This document shows positions 1-5,635 of a DNA stretch of 5,635 nt, one piece after another. The translations under genes and the position numbers were made by a program. The stretch is from NCBI GenBank assembly GCA_019415335.1, contig DXKH01000132.1, forward strand, positions 1 through 5,635, written 5' to 3'. Position 1 is the first letter of the stretch, and each line of letters starts with the position of its first letter. A model generated the notes under the pieces. It searched no databases, was not told the origin of the DNA, and saw nothing but the letters and a program-made list of their open reading frames with translations. Source of the DNA: Citrobacter sp. Its GTDB lineage: Bacteria > Pseudomonadota > Gammaproteobacteria > Enterobacterales > Enterobacteriaceae.

Positions 1-771
1 GATATTTCGAAAGAAAGTACCTTTGTTGATACCCTCGTGGCGCGTAATGTCGATGCCATTATTTTATCGGCAGTGTCTGAAAATGGCAGTAGCCGTACCG
101 TTCGTCGCGCCAGTGAAGCGGGTATTCCGGTGATTTGCTACAACACCTGTATTAATCAAAAAGGCGTCGATAAATATGTCTCGGCGTATCTGGTCGGCGA
201 TCCGCTGGAATTTGGTAAAAAACTGGGTAATGCTGCCGCCGATTATTTTATTGCCAACAAAATTGACCAGCCGAAAATTGCCGTCATCAATTGCGAAGCC
301 TTTGAAGTTTGTGTGCAGCGACGTAAAGGATTTGAAGAAGTATTAAAATCCCGCGTTCCCGGCGCGCAAATAGTCGCTAATCAGGAAGGGACTGTTTTAG
401 ATAAAGCGATTTCCGTTGGTGAAAAACTGATTATCTCCACGCCGGATCTCAACGCCATTATGGGGGAATCGGGCGGAGCGACACTCGGCGCGGTAAAAGC
501 GGTACGTAATCAAAATCAGGCCGGAAAAATTGCTGTTTTCGGTTCGGATATGACCACTGAAATTGCTCAGGAGCTGGAAAACAATCAGGTGTTGAAAGCG
601 GTGGTGGATATTTCCGGTAAGAAAATGGGCAATGCTGTTTTCGCGCAAACTTTGAAGGTTATCAATAAACAAGCCGACGGTGAAAAAGTGATTCAGGTGC
701 CTATCGATCTCTATACCAAAACGGAAGACGGTAAACAGTGGCTGGCAACGCACGTTGATGGTCTGCCCTAA
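1..771 (+). CDS. yphF: Periplasmic sugar-binding protein of an ABC importer, 5'-truncated
   Basis: This is the C-terminal 256 residues of a substrate-binding protein of the ribose/galactose-binding type (Peripla_BP_4 fold), which would capture a sugar in the periplasm and deliver it to YphE/YphD. The frame is open from base 1, so the GTG at 37 is an internal valine codon and not the start. From memory the E. coli protein is about 327 residues, so roughly 70 residues including the signal peptide lie off the left edge. Family signs, in visible numbering, are the DAIIL strand (18-22), the AGIPV hinge-side strand (40-44), the RRKGF helix (107-111) and a GESGGATLGA segment matching the usual 'nD..A.GA' motif. 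Asn48 sits where many homologues have a sugar-contacting Asp. Four cysteines (46, 50, 98, 104) are unusual for this family. Sampled GC at 241-420 is about 43 percent, below yphE. The stop at 769-771 is 22 bases before yphE. Family is certain, ligand unknown. Confidence 0.93.
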   Translation, partial: DISKESTFVDTLVARNVDAIILSAVSENGSSRTVRRASEAGIPVICYNTCINQKGVDKYVSAYLVGDPLEFGKKLGNAAADYFIANKIDQPKIAVINCEAFEVCVQRRKGFEEVLKSRVPGAQIVANQEGTVLDKAISVGEKLIISTPDLNAIMGESGGATLGAVKAVRNQNQAGKIAVFGSDMTTEIAQELENNQVLKAVVDISGKKMGNAVFAQTLKVINKQADGEKVIQVPIDLYTKTEDGKQWLATHVDGLP

Positions 772-793
772 TCGCTGATTCGCAGAGGTCCCT

Positions 794-2305
794 ATGTTCA
801 CGGCAACAGAGGCAGTCCCGGTAGCAAAAGTGGTGGCAGGAAATAAGCGTTACCCCGGCGTCGTTGCGTTGGATAACGTTAACTTCACGCTCAATAAAGG
901 CGAAGTTCGTGCGCTGTTAGGCAAAAACGGCGCGGGCAAATCGACCCTCATTCGAATGCTTACCGGCAGTGAACGTCCGGATAGCGGTGATATCTGGATT
1001 GGCGAGACGCGACTGGAAGGTGACGAAGCTACGCTGACTCGCCGTGCCGCTGAACTGGGGGTTCGTGCGGTTTATCAGGAGTTAAGTCTGGTGGAGGGAC
1101 TGACTGTGGCGGAAAACCTCTGCCTCGGTCAGTGGCCCCGCCGCAACGGCATGATTGATTACCTGCAAATGGCGCAGGACGCCCAACGTTGCTTGCAGGC
1201 GTTGGGCGTTGACGTTAGCCCTGAACAACTTGTTTCAACGCTAAGCCCGGCGCAAAAGCAACTGGTGGAAATTGCGCGGGTGATGAAGGGCGAGCCGCGC
1301 GTGGTCATTCTTGATGAACCCACCAGCTCGCTTGCCAGTGCGGAAGTTGAACTGGTGATCAGCGCGGTGAAAAAGATGTCGGCACTGGGCGTGGCGGTGA
1401 TTTATGTCAGCCACCGGATGGAAGAAATTCGCCGCATTGCCTCCTGTGCCACCGTTATGCGCGATGGTCAGGTAGCGGGCGATGTGATGCTCGAAAACAC
1501 CTCTACGCATCATATTGTGTCGCTAATGCTCGGGCGCGATCACGTTGATATTGCGCCGGTTGCCCCTCAGGAAATTATGGATCAAGCCGTGCTGGAAGTC
1601 CGTGCGTTACGCCATAAGCCCAAGCTGGAGGATATCAGCTTTACGCTACGTCGCGGCGAAGTGCTCGGCATTGCTGGCCTGCTGGGGGCAGGGCGCAGTG
1701 AATTGTTGAAAGCCATAGTTGGGCTGGAGACGTATGAACAGGGCGAAATTGTTATCAACGGCGAGAAAATCACGCGCCCCGATTACGACGACATGCTGAA
1801 ACGCGGCATTGGCTATACGCCAGAAAACCGCAAAGAAGCGGGGATCATTCCCTGGCTGGGCGTTGACGAAAATACAGTGCTGACCAATCGGCAAAAAATC
1901 AGCGCCAACGGTGTGCTGCAATGGTCCACCATCCGCCGCCTGACCGAAGAGGTGATGCAGCGGATGACGGTCAAGGCCGCCAGTAGCGAAACGCCCATCG
2001 GCACGCTTTCTGGCGGCAATCAGCAAAAAGTGGTGATCGGTCGTTGGGTCTATGCCGCCAGCCAGATTTTGTTGCTCGACGAGCCAACGCGTGGCGTCGA
2101 TATCGAAGCCAAACAGCAGATTTACCGTATTGTCCGCGAGCTGGCTGCCGAAGGAAAAAGCGTGGTGTTTATCTCCAGTGAAGTGGAGGAGTTGCCGCTG
2201 GTGTGTGACCGCATCCTGTTATTACAGCACGGTACGTTCTCGCAGGAGTTTCACTCGCCGGTCAATGTGGATGAGCTGATGTCCGCCATTCTGTCTGTGC
2301 ACTGA
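794..2305 (+). CDS. yphE: Sugar ABC importer ATPase with two fused nucleotide-binding domains
   Basis: This 503-residue cytoplasmic ATPase belongs to the RbsA/XylG/MglA group and would power uptake through YphD. Domain 1 has Walker A GKNGAGKST (43-51), Q-loop Gln95, an atypical signature LSPAQ (150-154), Walker B VVILDEP (170-176) and H-loop His207. Domain 2 has a degenerate Walker A GLLGAGRSE (295-303) lacking the lysine, a canonical LSGGN signature (405-409), Walker B ILLLDEP (425-431) and Ser462 in place of the H-loop histidine. Pairing Walker A of one domain with the signature of the other predicts one competent ATP site (domain 1 Walker A with LSGGN) and one degenerate site, a known pattern in this family. 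The ATG at 794 is chosen because AGAGG at 784-788 precedes it by 5 bases and the length fits the family. It follows yphF by 22 bases and precedes yphD by 24, so it is operonic. The substrate cannot be read from the ATPase. Confidence 0.96.
   Translation: MFTATEAVPVAKVVAGNKRYPGVVALDNVNFTLNKGEVRALLGKNGAGKSTLIRMLTGSERPDSGDIWIGETRLEGDEATLTRRAAELGVRAVYQELSLVEGLTVAENLCLGQWPRRNGMIDYLQMAQDAQRCLQALGVDVSPEQLVSTLSPAQKQLVEIARVMKGEPRVVILDEPTSSLASAEVELVISAVKKMSALGVAVIYVSHRMEEIRRIASCATVMRDGQVAGDVMLENTSTHHIVSLMLGRDHVDIAPVAPQEIMDQAVLEVRALRHKPKLEDISFTLRRGEVLGIAGLLGAGRSELLKAIVGLETYEQGEIVINGEKITRPDYDDMLKRGIGYTPENRKEAGIIPWLGVDENTVLTNRQKISANGVLQWSTIRRLTEEVMQRMTVKAASSETPIGTLSGGNQQKVVIGRWVYAASQILLLDEPTRGVDIEAKQQIYRIVRELAAEGKSVVFISSEVEELPLVCDRILLLQHGTFSQEFHSPVNVDELMSAILSVH
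1179..1209. repeat. Perfect 10-base inverted repeat inside yphE
   Basis: ACGCCCAACG (1179-1188) is the exact reverse complement of CGTTGGGCGT (1200-1209), with an 11-base loop between. A G/T wobble at 1178/1210 could extend the stem by one pair. It lies in the helical subdomain of the first nucleotide-binding domain, about residues 129-139 of YphE. As RNA it would be a stable stem-loop within the coding sequence. Whether it has any role is unknown; it may be fortuitous. Confidence 0.6.
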
Positions 2306-2329
2306 TGAATTTTACCGAGGAACCTGAAG

Positions 2330-3328
2330 ATGTCTGCTTCGTCATTACCATTGCCGCAGGGCAAGAGCGTCTCGCTCAAACAATTTGTCAGTCGCCATAT
2401 TAATGAGATCGGTTTGCTGGTGGTGATTGCCATTCTTTATCTGGTCTTCTCCCTGAACGCGCCTGGCTTTATCTCATTGAATAACCAGATGAACGTGCTG
2501 CGCGATGCTGCCACCATCGGGATCGCCGCCTGGGCGATGACGCTGATTATTATCTCCGGTGAAATTGATGTCAGCGTTGGGCCGATGGTGGCTTTTGTTT
2601 CAGTGTGCCTGGCGTTTTTGCTGCAATTTGACGTTCCGCTGGCGATTGCTTGTCTGCTGGTGTTGCTGTTAGGTGCGCTGATGGGAACGCTCGCCGGGGT
2701 GCTGCGCGGCGTGTTTAATGTGCCAAGTTTTGTTGCCACGCTGGGTTTATGGAGCGCCCTGCGCGGAATGGGGCTGTTTATGACGAACGCCTTGCCAGTG
2801 CCAATTAACGAAAACGAAGTGCTGGACTGGCTGGGCGGACAATTTCTCGGTGTGCCGGTATCCGCGCTGATCATGATGGTGTTATTTGCGCTGTTTGTGT
2901 TCATTAGCCGCAAAACCGCTTTCGGGCGCTCGGTTTTTGCTGTTGGCGGTAATGCCACTGCAGCGCAGTTGTGCGGTATTAACGTTCGTCGGGTACGCAT
3001 TCTTATTTTTACCCTTTCGGGATTATTAGCGGCGGTGACCGGCATTTTGTTGGCGGCGCGCCTCGGTTCCGGTAACGCAGGTGCCGCAAACGGTCTGGAG
3101 TTTGACGTCATCGCCGCGGTCGTGGTCGGCGGTACGGCGCTTTCCGGCGGTCGCGGCTCGTTGTTCGGTACGCTGCTTGGCGTACTGGTGATTACGCTAA
3201 TCGGTAACGGTCTGGTGCTGCTAGGGATTAACTCCTTTTTCCAGCAGGTGGTGCGCGGCGTCATCATCGTGGTGGCGGTGCTGGCGAATATCTTGCTGAC
3301 TCAGCGAAGCAGTAAAGCGAAACGCTAA
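2330..3328 (+). CDS. yphD: Sugar ABC importer inner-membrane permease
   Basis: This 332-residue polytopic inner-membrane protein is of the BPD_transp_2 (RbsC/AraH-like) family and should form the channel of the importer, presumably as a homodimer because only one permease gene is present. By eye, hydrophobic segments fall near residues 26-44, 63-76, 83-100, 103-124, 132-152, 173-192, 224-244, 258-270, 278-297 and 303-324. The family's ISGEIDVSVG motif lies at 75-84. The cytoplasmic coupling loop that contacts the ATPase is recognisable as GGTALSGGRGS (267-277). The N-terminal 22 or so residues are polar and the C-terminus ends in basic residues (SSKAKR), consistent with a cytoplasmic tail. 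The ATG at 2330 is supported by GAGG at 2317-2320 with 9 bases of spacing. Position directly after the ATPase is usual for this importer class. A 276-codon open frame antisense to it is a composition artefact. Confidence 0.95.
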   Translation: MSASSLPLPQGKSVSLKQFVSRHINEIGLLVVIAILYLVFSLNAPGFISLNNQMNVLRDAATIGIAAWAMTLIIISGEIDVSVGPMVAFVSVCLAFLLQFDVPLAIACLLVLLLGALMGTLAGVLRGVFNVPSFVATLGLWSALRGMGLFMTNALPVPINENEVLDWLGGQFLGVPVSALIMMVLFALFVFISRKTAFGRSVFAVGGNATAAQLCGINVRRVRILIFTLSGLLAAVTGILLAARLGSGNAGAANGLEFDVIAAVVVGGTALSGGRGSLFGTLLGVLVITLIGNGLVLLGINSFFQQVVRGVIIVVAVLANILLTQRSSKAKR

Positions 3329-3338
3329 ACCTAAACGC

Positions 3339-3360
3339 CCCTGGCGCGGGTGCGGCAGGG
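3339..3360 (+). other. GC-rich intercistronic hairpin before yphC
   Basis: In the yphD-yphC spacer, CCCTG (3339-3343) pairs with CAGGG (3356-3360). A single G/G mismatch is followed by CGC (3345-3347) pairing with GCG (3352-3354) around a four-base GGGT loop. The hairpin begins 11 bases after the yphD stop and ends exactly before the upstream ATG at 3361. It is followed by AT-rich sequence but no U-run, so it is not a typical intrinsic terminator. It may stabilise or mark a processing point in the operon mRNA, or hide the weak AGGG near 3361; these roles are inferred. Confidence 0.5.
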
Positions 3361-3384
3361 ATGAAAATTAATCGTATTGTTAAT

Positions 3385-3390
3385 GAGGGA
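3385..3390 (+). promoter_or_regulatory. Ribosome binding site deciding the yphC start
   Basis: The purine run GAGGGA ends three bases before the ATG at 3394 (five bases from the GAGG core). It is the only convincing Shine-Dalgarno near the 5' end of yphC and lies in an AT-rich, probably unstructured stretch downstream of the hairpin. The alternative ATG at 3361 has AGGG with zero spacing, which is poor. Confidence 0.7.
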
Positions 3391-3393
3391 TTT

Positions 3394-4455
3394 ATGAAAA
3401 CGATGCTGGCAGCTTATTTACCAGGAAATTCGACCGTCGATCTGCGGGAAGTTGCGGTGCCGACGCCGGGTATTAACCAGGTACTGATCAAAATGAAATC
3501 CTCCGGAATTTGCGGAAGCGATGTCCACTATATCTACCACCAGCACCGCGCTACGGCGGCGGCACCCGATAAACCGTTATACCAGGGATTTATCAACGGT
3601 CATGAACCGTGCGGGCAAATTGTGGCGATGGGGCTAGGCTGCCACCATTTTAAAGAGGGCGACCGTGTGCTGGTGTATCACATTTCTGGCTGTGGTTTTT
3701 GCCCGAACTGCCGTCGTGGTTTTCCTATCTCTTGTACTGGCGAAGGAAAAGCGGCTTACGGCTGGCAGCGTGACGGCGGCCATGCTGAATACCTGCTGGC
3801 GGAAGAAAAAGATCTGATCCTGCTCCCGGACGCGCTGAGCTATGAAGATGGTGCGTTTATCAGTTGCGGCGTTGGTACAGCGTATGAAGGGATTTTGCGC
3901 GGCGAAGTTTCCGGCAGTGATAACGTGCTGGTGGTCGGTCTGGGGCCGGTCGGCATGATGGCGATGATGCTGGCGAAAGGTCGCGGTGCAAAACGGATCA
4001 TCGGCGTTGATATGCTGCCGGAACGTCTGGCGATGGCGAAACAGTTAGGGGTGATGGATCACGGCTATTTAGCAACCACCGAAGGTCTGCCTCAGATTAT
4101 CGCCGAACTCACCCACGGTGGCGCGGATGTTGCGCTCGATTGTTCCGGTAATGCCGCAGGTCGCTTGCTGGCACTGCAATCCACTGCTGACTGGGGACGC
4201 GTGGTTTACATTGGTGAAACCGGAAAAGTCGAGTTCGAGGTTAGCGCCGACCTGATGCACCATCAACGGCGGATTATCGGCTCCTGGGTGACCAGTCTGT
4301 TCCATATGGAAAAATGCGCCCACGATTTAACGGACTGGAAACTGTGGCCGCGTAATGCCATTACCCATCGCTTCTCACTGGAACAGGCAGGAGATGCCTA
4401 TGCGCTGATGGCGAGCGGTAAATGCGGGAAAGTTGTGATTAACTTCCCGGATTAA
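3394..4455 (+). CDS. yphC: Zinc-dependent medium-chain alcohol/polyol dehydrogenase
   Basis: This 353-residue cytoplasmic oxidoreductase of the zinc MDR superfamily (threonine/sorbitol dehydrogenase-like) probably oxidises a sugar or polyol hydroxyl with a nicotinamide cofactor. Catalytic zinc ligands are visible as Cys40 in GICGSD and His70-Glu71 in GHEPCG, with Cys158 aligning with the third ligand of classical alcohol dehydrogenases. Ser42 and His45 sit at proton-relay positions. The structural zinc loop is complete: Cys100, Cys103, Cys106 and Cys114. The Rossmann motif VGLGPVG (181-187) followed by Asp206 at the end of the next strand favours NAD over NADP (inference). I start at 3394 because GAGGGA (3385-3390) lies just upstream and the protein then begins directly with the family's first strand. 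An in-frame ATG at 3361 would add 11 residues but has only AGGG abutting it, inside a hairpin. The substrate is unknown; association with a sugar importer suggests the imported compound. Confidence 0.92.
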   Translation: MKTMLAAYLPGNSTVDLREVAVPTPGINQVLIKMKSSGICGSDVHYIYHQHRATAAAPDKPLYQGFINGHEPCGQIVAMGLGCHHFKEGDRVLVYHISGCGFCPNCRRGFPISCTGEGKAAYGWQRDGGHAEYLLAEEKDLILLPDALSYEDGAFISCGVGTAYEGILRGEVSGSDNVLVVGLGPVGMMAMMLAKGRGAKRIIGVDMLPERLAMAKQLGVMDHGYLATTEGLPQIIAELTHGGADVALDCSGNAAGRLLALQSTADWGRVVYIGETGKVEFEVSADLMHHQRRIIGSWVTSLFHMEKCAHDLTDWKLWPRNAITHRFSLEQAGDAYALMASGKCGKVVINFPD

Positions 4456-4459
4456 GGAG
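4454..4459 (+). promoter_or_regulatory. yphB ribosome binding site overlapping the yphC stop codon
   Basis: AAGGAG lies seven bases before the yphB ATG at 4467, and its first two bases are the last two of the yphC TAA (4453-4455). It is the best Shine-Dalgarno in the window. Ribosomes finishing yphC would cover it, which favours coupled translation of the dehydrogenase and the epimerase. Confidence 0.75.
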
Positions 4460-4466
4460 TCAGCGG

Positions 4467-5339
4467 ATGACCATCTATACCTTATCTCACGGGCCGCTAA
4501 AGCTGGACGTTTCTGACCGGGGCGGCGTCATCGAAGGCTTCTGGCGTGACGCGACGCCGCTCTTACGTCCCGGTAAAAAAAGCGGTGTGGCAACCGATGC
4601 CTCTTGTTTTCCGCTGGTGCCGTTTGCAAACCGGGTGAGCGGCAATCGTTTTGTCTGGCAGGGGCGTGAGTATCAACTGCAACCGAATGTTGAGTGGGAT
4701 GCGCACTATCTGCACGGCGACGGCTGGTTGGGCGAGTGGCAATGTGTCTCGCGCAGCGAAGATAGCTTGTGTCTGGTGTATGAACATCGCAGCGGTGTTT
4801 ATCACTATCGGGTAAGTCAGGCGTTTCATTTAACGGCGGATACGCTGACGGGGACGCTCGCTGTTACCAATCAAGGGGCAGAGACGCTGCCATTTGGTAC
4901 CGGCTGGCATCCTTATTTTCCGTTGTCGCCGCAAACGCGGATTCAGGCACAGGCGAGCGGTTACTGGCTGGAGCGGGAGCAGTGGCTGGCGGGTGAGTTT
5001 TGCGAGCAGCTACCGCAGGAACTGGATTTTAACCAGCTCACGCCGTTGCCGCGCCAGTGGGTAAACAATGGTTTTGCCGGATGGAATGGTCAGGCCCGCA
5101 TCGAGCAGCCGCAGGAGGGTTATGCCATCATCATGGAAACGACGCCGCCTGCACCGTGTTATTTCATCTTTGTTTCCGACCCGGCGTTTGATAAAGGATA
5201 TGCGTTTGATTTCTTCTGTCTGGAACCGATGAGTCATGCGCCGGATGACCATCATCGCCCGGAAGGTGGTGACCTCATTGCGCTTGCACCAGGGGAATCA
5301 ACAACTTCAGAGATGTCGTTGCGGGTTGCGTTGCTGTAA
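4467..5339 (+). CDS. yphB: Aldose 1-epimerase family protein
   Basis: This 290-residue cytoplasmic protein of the GalM (aldose 1-epimerase/mutarotase) superfamily probably interconverts alpha and beta anomers of a sugar. Family landmarks are PFANR (52-56) with the substrate-binding Arg56, LHGDGW (82-87) with His83, GWHPYF (146-151) with His148 as the likely general acid, and CLEPMSHAPD (251-260) with Glu253 as the likely catalytic base. The set of catalytic positions is intact, so activity is plausible. At 290 residues it is shorter than GalM (about 346) and closer to the YeaD/YihR branch. Its Shine-Dalgarno AAGGAG (4454-4459) overlaps the yphC stop codon, and only 11 bases separate the genes, pointing to translational coupling with yphC. 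It is the last gene of the operon and is followed by a REP hairpin. Sugar specificity is not evident from sequence. Confidence 0.94.
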   Translation: MTIYTLSHGPLKLDVSDRGGVIEGFWRDATPLLRPGKKSGVATDASCFPLVPFANRVSGNRFVWQGREYQLQPNVEWDAHYLHGDGWLGEWQCVSRSEDSLCLVYEHRSGVYHYRVSQAFHLTADTLTGTLAVTNQGAETLPFGTGWHPYFPLSPQTRIQAQASGYWLEREQWLAGEFCEQLPQELDFNQLTPLPRQWVNNGFAGWNGQARIEQPQEGYAIIMETTPPAPCYFIFVSDPAFDKGYAFDFFCLEPMSHAPDDHHRPEGGDLIALAPGESTTSEMSLRVALL

Positions 5340-5347
5340 TTTATAAA

Positions 5348-5381
5348 ATGCCGGATAAGGCGTTCACGCCACATCCGGCAT
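5348..5381. repeat. REP (repetitive extragenic palindromic) hairpin
   Basis: An imperfect palindrome fills most of the 47-base gap between convergent yphB and yphA. The outer arms ATGCCGGAT (5348-5356) and ATCCGGCAT (5373-5381) pair perfectly over 9 bases. An internal AA/AC mismatch is followed by a second stem, GGCG (5359-5362) with CGCC (5367-5370), closing a TTCA loop. This composition and architecture match the single REP/PU unit of enteric bacteria. Known roles of such units include protecting upstream mRNA 3' ends from exonucleases, binding DNA gyrase or Pol I, and limiting read-through between convergent genes. No U-run follows on either strand, so it is not a standard intrinsic terminator. 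Only one unit is present, so it is not a full paired BIME. Confidence 0.93.
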
Positions 5382-5386
5382 CTTTC

Positions 5387-5635
5387 CTAACGGCGATCGA
5401 GAGAAATCGCCCCCGGCCCGGTAATTGCCAACAGCAGGAATGCGCCAGCGATACTGACATTCTTCCAGAAATTAATCATATTTGGCCCAACCGCATCGCC
5501 GGTCATATCCCAGTAATGGTGACCAATTACCGCTGTACCCAGCGTGTAGAAAATAAACAGCACCGCCAGCGGACGGGTGAAAAAGCCAAGCACGATTAAT
5601 ATCGCGGCGGGCACTTCCATAACTACCGCAATAAT
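5387..5635 (-). CDS. yphA: DoxX-family inner-membrane protein, 5' end beyond window
   Basis: The visible 82 residues are the C-terminal part of a small inner-membrane protein of the DoxX family. From memory E. coli YphA is about 140 residues, so close to 58 N-terminal residues lie off the right edge. The frame stays open past the methionine codon at 5618-5620 to the window end (upstream residues IIAVV), so that methionine is internal. Three hydrophobic segments are visible at about residues 1-18, 22-38 and 58-73. The FFTRPLA turn (18-24) and the HHYWD stretch (39-43) followed by FWKN (56-59) are typical of DoxX proteins. The stop is TAG at 5387-5389. The gene converges on yphB with 47 bases between stops. 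Function is not established: DoxX homologues have been linked to redox and thiol stress in other bacteria, which should not be transferred without evidence. It is probably unrelated to the sugar operon. Confidence 0.92.

Noticed and set aside
37..39. GTG at 37 as the start of the binding-protein gene
   Set aside because: The frame is open to base 1 and the preceding residues continue the binding-protein fold; the gene is simply cut by the window edge.
1646..2026. A 126-codon minus-strand open frame within yphE, with other shorter ones nearby
   Set aside because: Overlaps a fully conserved ATPase domain; no family resemblance or start signals.
2957..2969. Short palindrome ACTGC/GCAGT in yphD
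   Set aside because: Five-base arms with a three-base loop in coding sequence are expected by chance.
2437..3267. A 276-codon open frame antisense to yphD
   Set aside because: It is entirely inside a clear membrane-protein gene. Its Pro/Thr/Ser/Asn/Arg-rich translation has no recognisable domain, as expected from the complement of hydrophobic codons.
3339..3370. Intrinsic terminator between yphD and yphC
   Set aside because: The stem is real but is followed by ATGAAAATTAATC and not a U-run, so ordinary intrinsic termination is unlikely.
5342..5347. TATAAA resembling a promoter -10 element after yphB
   Set aside because: No convincing -35 element and no plus-strand gene follows; AT-rich 3' flank only.
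5348..5599. An 83-codon plus-strand open frame running through the REP element
   Set aside because: It begins inside the REP palindrome and then runs antisense to yphA; no ribosome binding site and no recognisable protein.

Overview
The window looks like chromosomal DNA of Escherichia coli or a very close relative (Shigella). The protein sequences match, from memory, the E. coli K-12 yph region (yphF-yphE-yphD-yphC-yphB, with yphA convergent). A REP-type palindrome characteristic of enteric chromosomes sits between yphB and yphA. No database search was run; gene names rest on recognition of the protein sequences and gene order.

Layout. Positions 1-771 hold the 3' part of a sugar-type periplasmic binding protein gene (yphF), cut by the left edge. 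It is followed on the same strand by a two-domain ABC ATPase (yphE, 794-2305), a single ABC permease (yphD, 2330-3328), a zinc-dependent medium-chain dehydrogenase (yphC, 3394-4455) and an aldose-1-epimerase family protein (yphB, 4467-5339). Spacers are 22, 24, 65 and 11 bases, so the five genes look like one transcription unit. The longest spacer (yphD-yphC) contains a GC-rich hairpin. A REP hairpin at 5348-5381 separates this unit from the convergent DoxX-family membrane protein gene yphA (5387-5635, minus strand, 5' end beyond the right edge). There is no gene-free stretch over 300 bases, and no RNA gene, insertion sequence, CRISPR array or prophage sequence was seen.

How the genes may work together. 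YphF, YphE and YphD make a complete CUT2/ribose-type importer: binding protein, fused double ATPase, and a permease expected to act as a homodimer. YphC could oxidise the imported sugar or polyol, and YphB could interconvert its anomers or those of a downstream aldose. The substrate is unknown to me and nothing in the sequence fixes it. No kinase, aldolase or isomerase is present here, so any pathway must be completed elsewhere. No promoter or operator for the operon is visible because its 5' end lies outside the window. I found no obviously new biological system; the strongest leads are this orphan transport/catabolism cassette and a few RNA-level structures.
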